A DNA stretch of 5,981 bases from Phycisphaerales bacterium UBA4658 (GTDB lineage Bacteria; Planctomycetota; Phycisphaerae; Phycisphaerales; UBA1924), in contig DHLW01000010.1 in assembly GCA_002405485.1 (NCBI GenBank), positions 11,635 through 17,615 of the forward strand, in the 5' to 3' direction. The translations under genes were made by a program, and so were the position numbers. How positions within the stretch are numbered: position 1 is the first letter of the stretch; each line of letters begins with the position of its first letter. The notes beneath the pieces were generated by a model, which searched no databases, was not told where the DNA came from, and was given only the letters and a program-made list of their open reading frames with translations. Positions 5,235 through 5,981 of this stretch are shown here, piece by piece.

Positions 5235-5981
5235 ATGCAGCCCGAGAAGCCCAACACTCCGAAAGCAGACTCGTCGGCGGCCGGAGCGGCGACGAGTGCC
5301 AAGGCGACGCCGAGGGTGACCGGGTCGCTGAATCCGATCAAGGACAAGGACTGGGGCTTTGCGCACGCGCGGCATCTGCTGCTGCGTGCGGGCTTTGGCG
5401 GCACGCCAGCGCAGATCCAGACGCTGGTCAGGTGGGGTCCTGTCAAGAGCGTGGATCACCTGCTGAACTTCGACGGGGTGGAGTTTGAGCCGGTGAAGGC
5501 CGGGGACTTCGACAAGGACATCATGCGTCCGCTGAACAACGAGGAGCGCGGGGAGATCGCGCGGGCTCGGCGGACGGGTGACGAGGAGGCGGTGACGCGG
5601 CTGCGGGCGATGCGACAGGAAGCCGAGCGGAAGGATCGGGGGCAGATGCGGCGGGTGCAGGCGTGGTGGCTGAAGCGGATGATCGAGACGCCCCGGCCGC
5701 TGGAAGAGAAGATGACGCTGTTCTGGCACGGCCACTTCGCCAGCGGCTTCCGCACCGTGGAGGACAGCTGGCACATGTACCGCCAGAACGAGCTGTTCCG
5801 CGCGAACGCCACCGGCAACCTCGCGAAGCTGGTGCGCGGCGTGGTGCGCGACCCGGCGATGCTGCGCTACCTGGACAACAACCAGAACCGCAAGGGCAAG
5901 CCCAACGAGAACCTGGCGCGCGAGCTCATGGAGCTGTTCACGCTGGGCGAGGGCCGGGGCTACACCGAGCAGGACATCAAG
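5235..5981 (+). CDS. DUF1800 domain-containing protein (3' part outside window)
   Basis: The first 249 residues are present and the frame is open at the window edge. Residues 1-38 are Pro/Ala/Ser/Thr/Lys-rich and probably disordered; no signal peptide is evident. Family landmarks, recognised from memory, follow: HARHLLLRAGFGGTPAQIQ (44-62), a charged helical stretch rich in Arg/Glu (about 103-140), AWWLKRMIETPRPLEEKMTL (143-162), FWHGHFAS (163-170), RYLDNNQNRKGKPNENLARE (211-230) and LMELFTLGEGRGYTEQDIK (231-249). The biochemical role of DUF1800 is not established. In many bacteria, planctomycetes included, such genes are next to a DUF1501 gene, which would lie beyond the window if present. 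ATG 5235 was chosen because AGGA lies 7 bases upstream; the ATG at 5227 is in another frame. The gene starts over 110 bases after the sodA terminator, so it is a separate unit. Confidence 0.93.
   Translation, partial: MQPEKPNTPKADSSAAGAATSAKATPRVTGSLNPIKDKDWGFAHARHLLLRAGFGGTPAQIQTLVRWGPVKSVDHLLNFDGVEFEPVKAGDFDKDIMRPLNNEERGEIARARRTGDEEAVTRLRAMRQEAERKDRGQMRRVQAWWLKRMIETPRPLEEKMTLFWHGHFASGFRTVEDSWHMYRQNELFRANATGNLAKLVRGVVRDPAMLRYLDNNQNRKGKPNENLARELMELFTLGEGRGYTEQDIK

Noticed and set aside
5161..5235. tRNA-like look: TA after a 7-base segment, AGTTGG like a D-loop, and CTTGCAG flanked by a partial stem.
   Set aside because: The D-stem does not pair, there is no T-loop GTTCGA equivalent and no matching acceptor 3' arm, and the 3' part runs into the DUF1800 ribosome site and start.
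4962..5774. Long minus-strand frame (270 codons) opposite the DUF1800 gene.
   Set aside because: Rich in His/Pro/Arg/Leu as expected for an antisense shadow, and it also crosses the sodA terminator.

Overview
The window is GC-rich bacterial chromosome. Protein content points to the Planctomycetota, probably a Phycisphaerae-like lineage. The reasons are a divergent sigma-70 factor of a kind I associate with planctomycetes, a STAS protein with an NSSHIASLL phospho-site segment, a DUF1800 protein and a GH144-like lipoprotein. This placement is inferred from sequence style; no marker gene is present.

Left part (1-1838): a partial lipoprotein of the glucoamylase-like/GH144 family runs leftward off the window. 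It is divergent from a LacI-family regulator that runs rightward. A perfect 16-bp dyad, ATGCAAGGGCTTGCAT, lies at the start of the lipoprotein gene and fits the LacI-family operator pattern in all but one central base. The simplest reading is a local sugar-responsive switch: the regulator controls the glycan-active lipoprotein and probably itself.

Middle part (1835-3469, minus strand): a sigma-70 family factor is followed by a small STAS-domain protein (anti-sigma-factor antagonist type). A strong GC-rich hairpin with a short T-run separates them. No anti-sigma kinase is visible. The STAS gene meets the LacI gene tail to tail, and their stop codons share the four bases TTAA.

Gap (3470-4387): about 0.9 kb without a convincing gene. 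Its right third is noticeably more AT-rich than the rest. It holds a palindrome beside a -10-like CATAAT, a good promoter candidate for the next gene, and a structured untranslated leader with two stem-loops.

Right part (4388-5981): a complete Mn-type superoxide dismutase (sodA) with a clear ribosome binding site and a textbook intrinsic terminator. It is followed by the first 249 codons of a DUF1800 protein that runs off the window. These two genes appear to be separate transcription units.

Nothing here is a clear new multi-gene system. The points most worth a second look are the LacI operator at the divergent pair, the unusual sigma factor next to a STAS protein, and the structured sodA leader.
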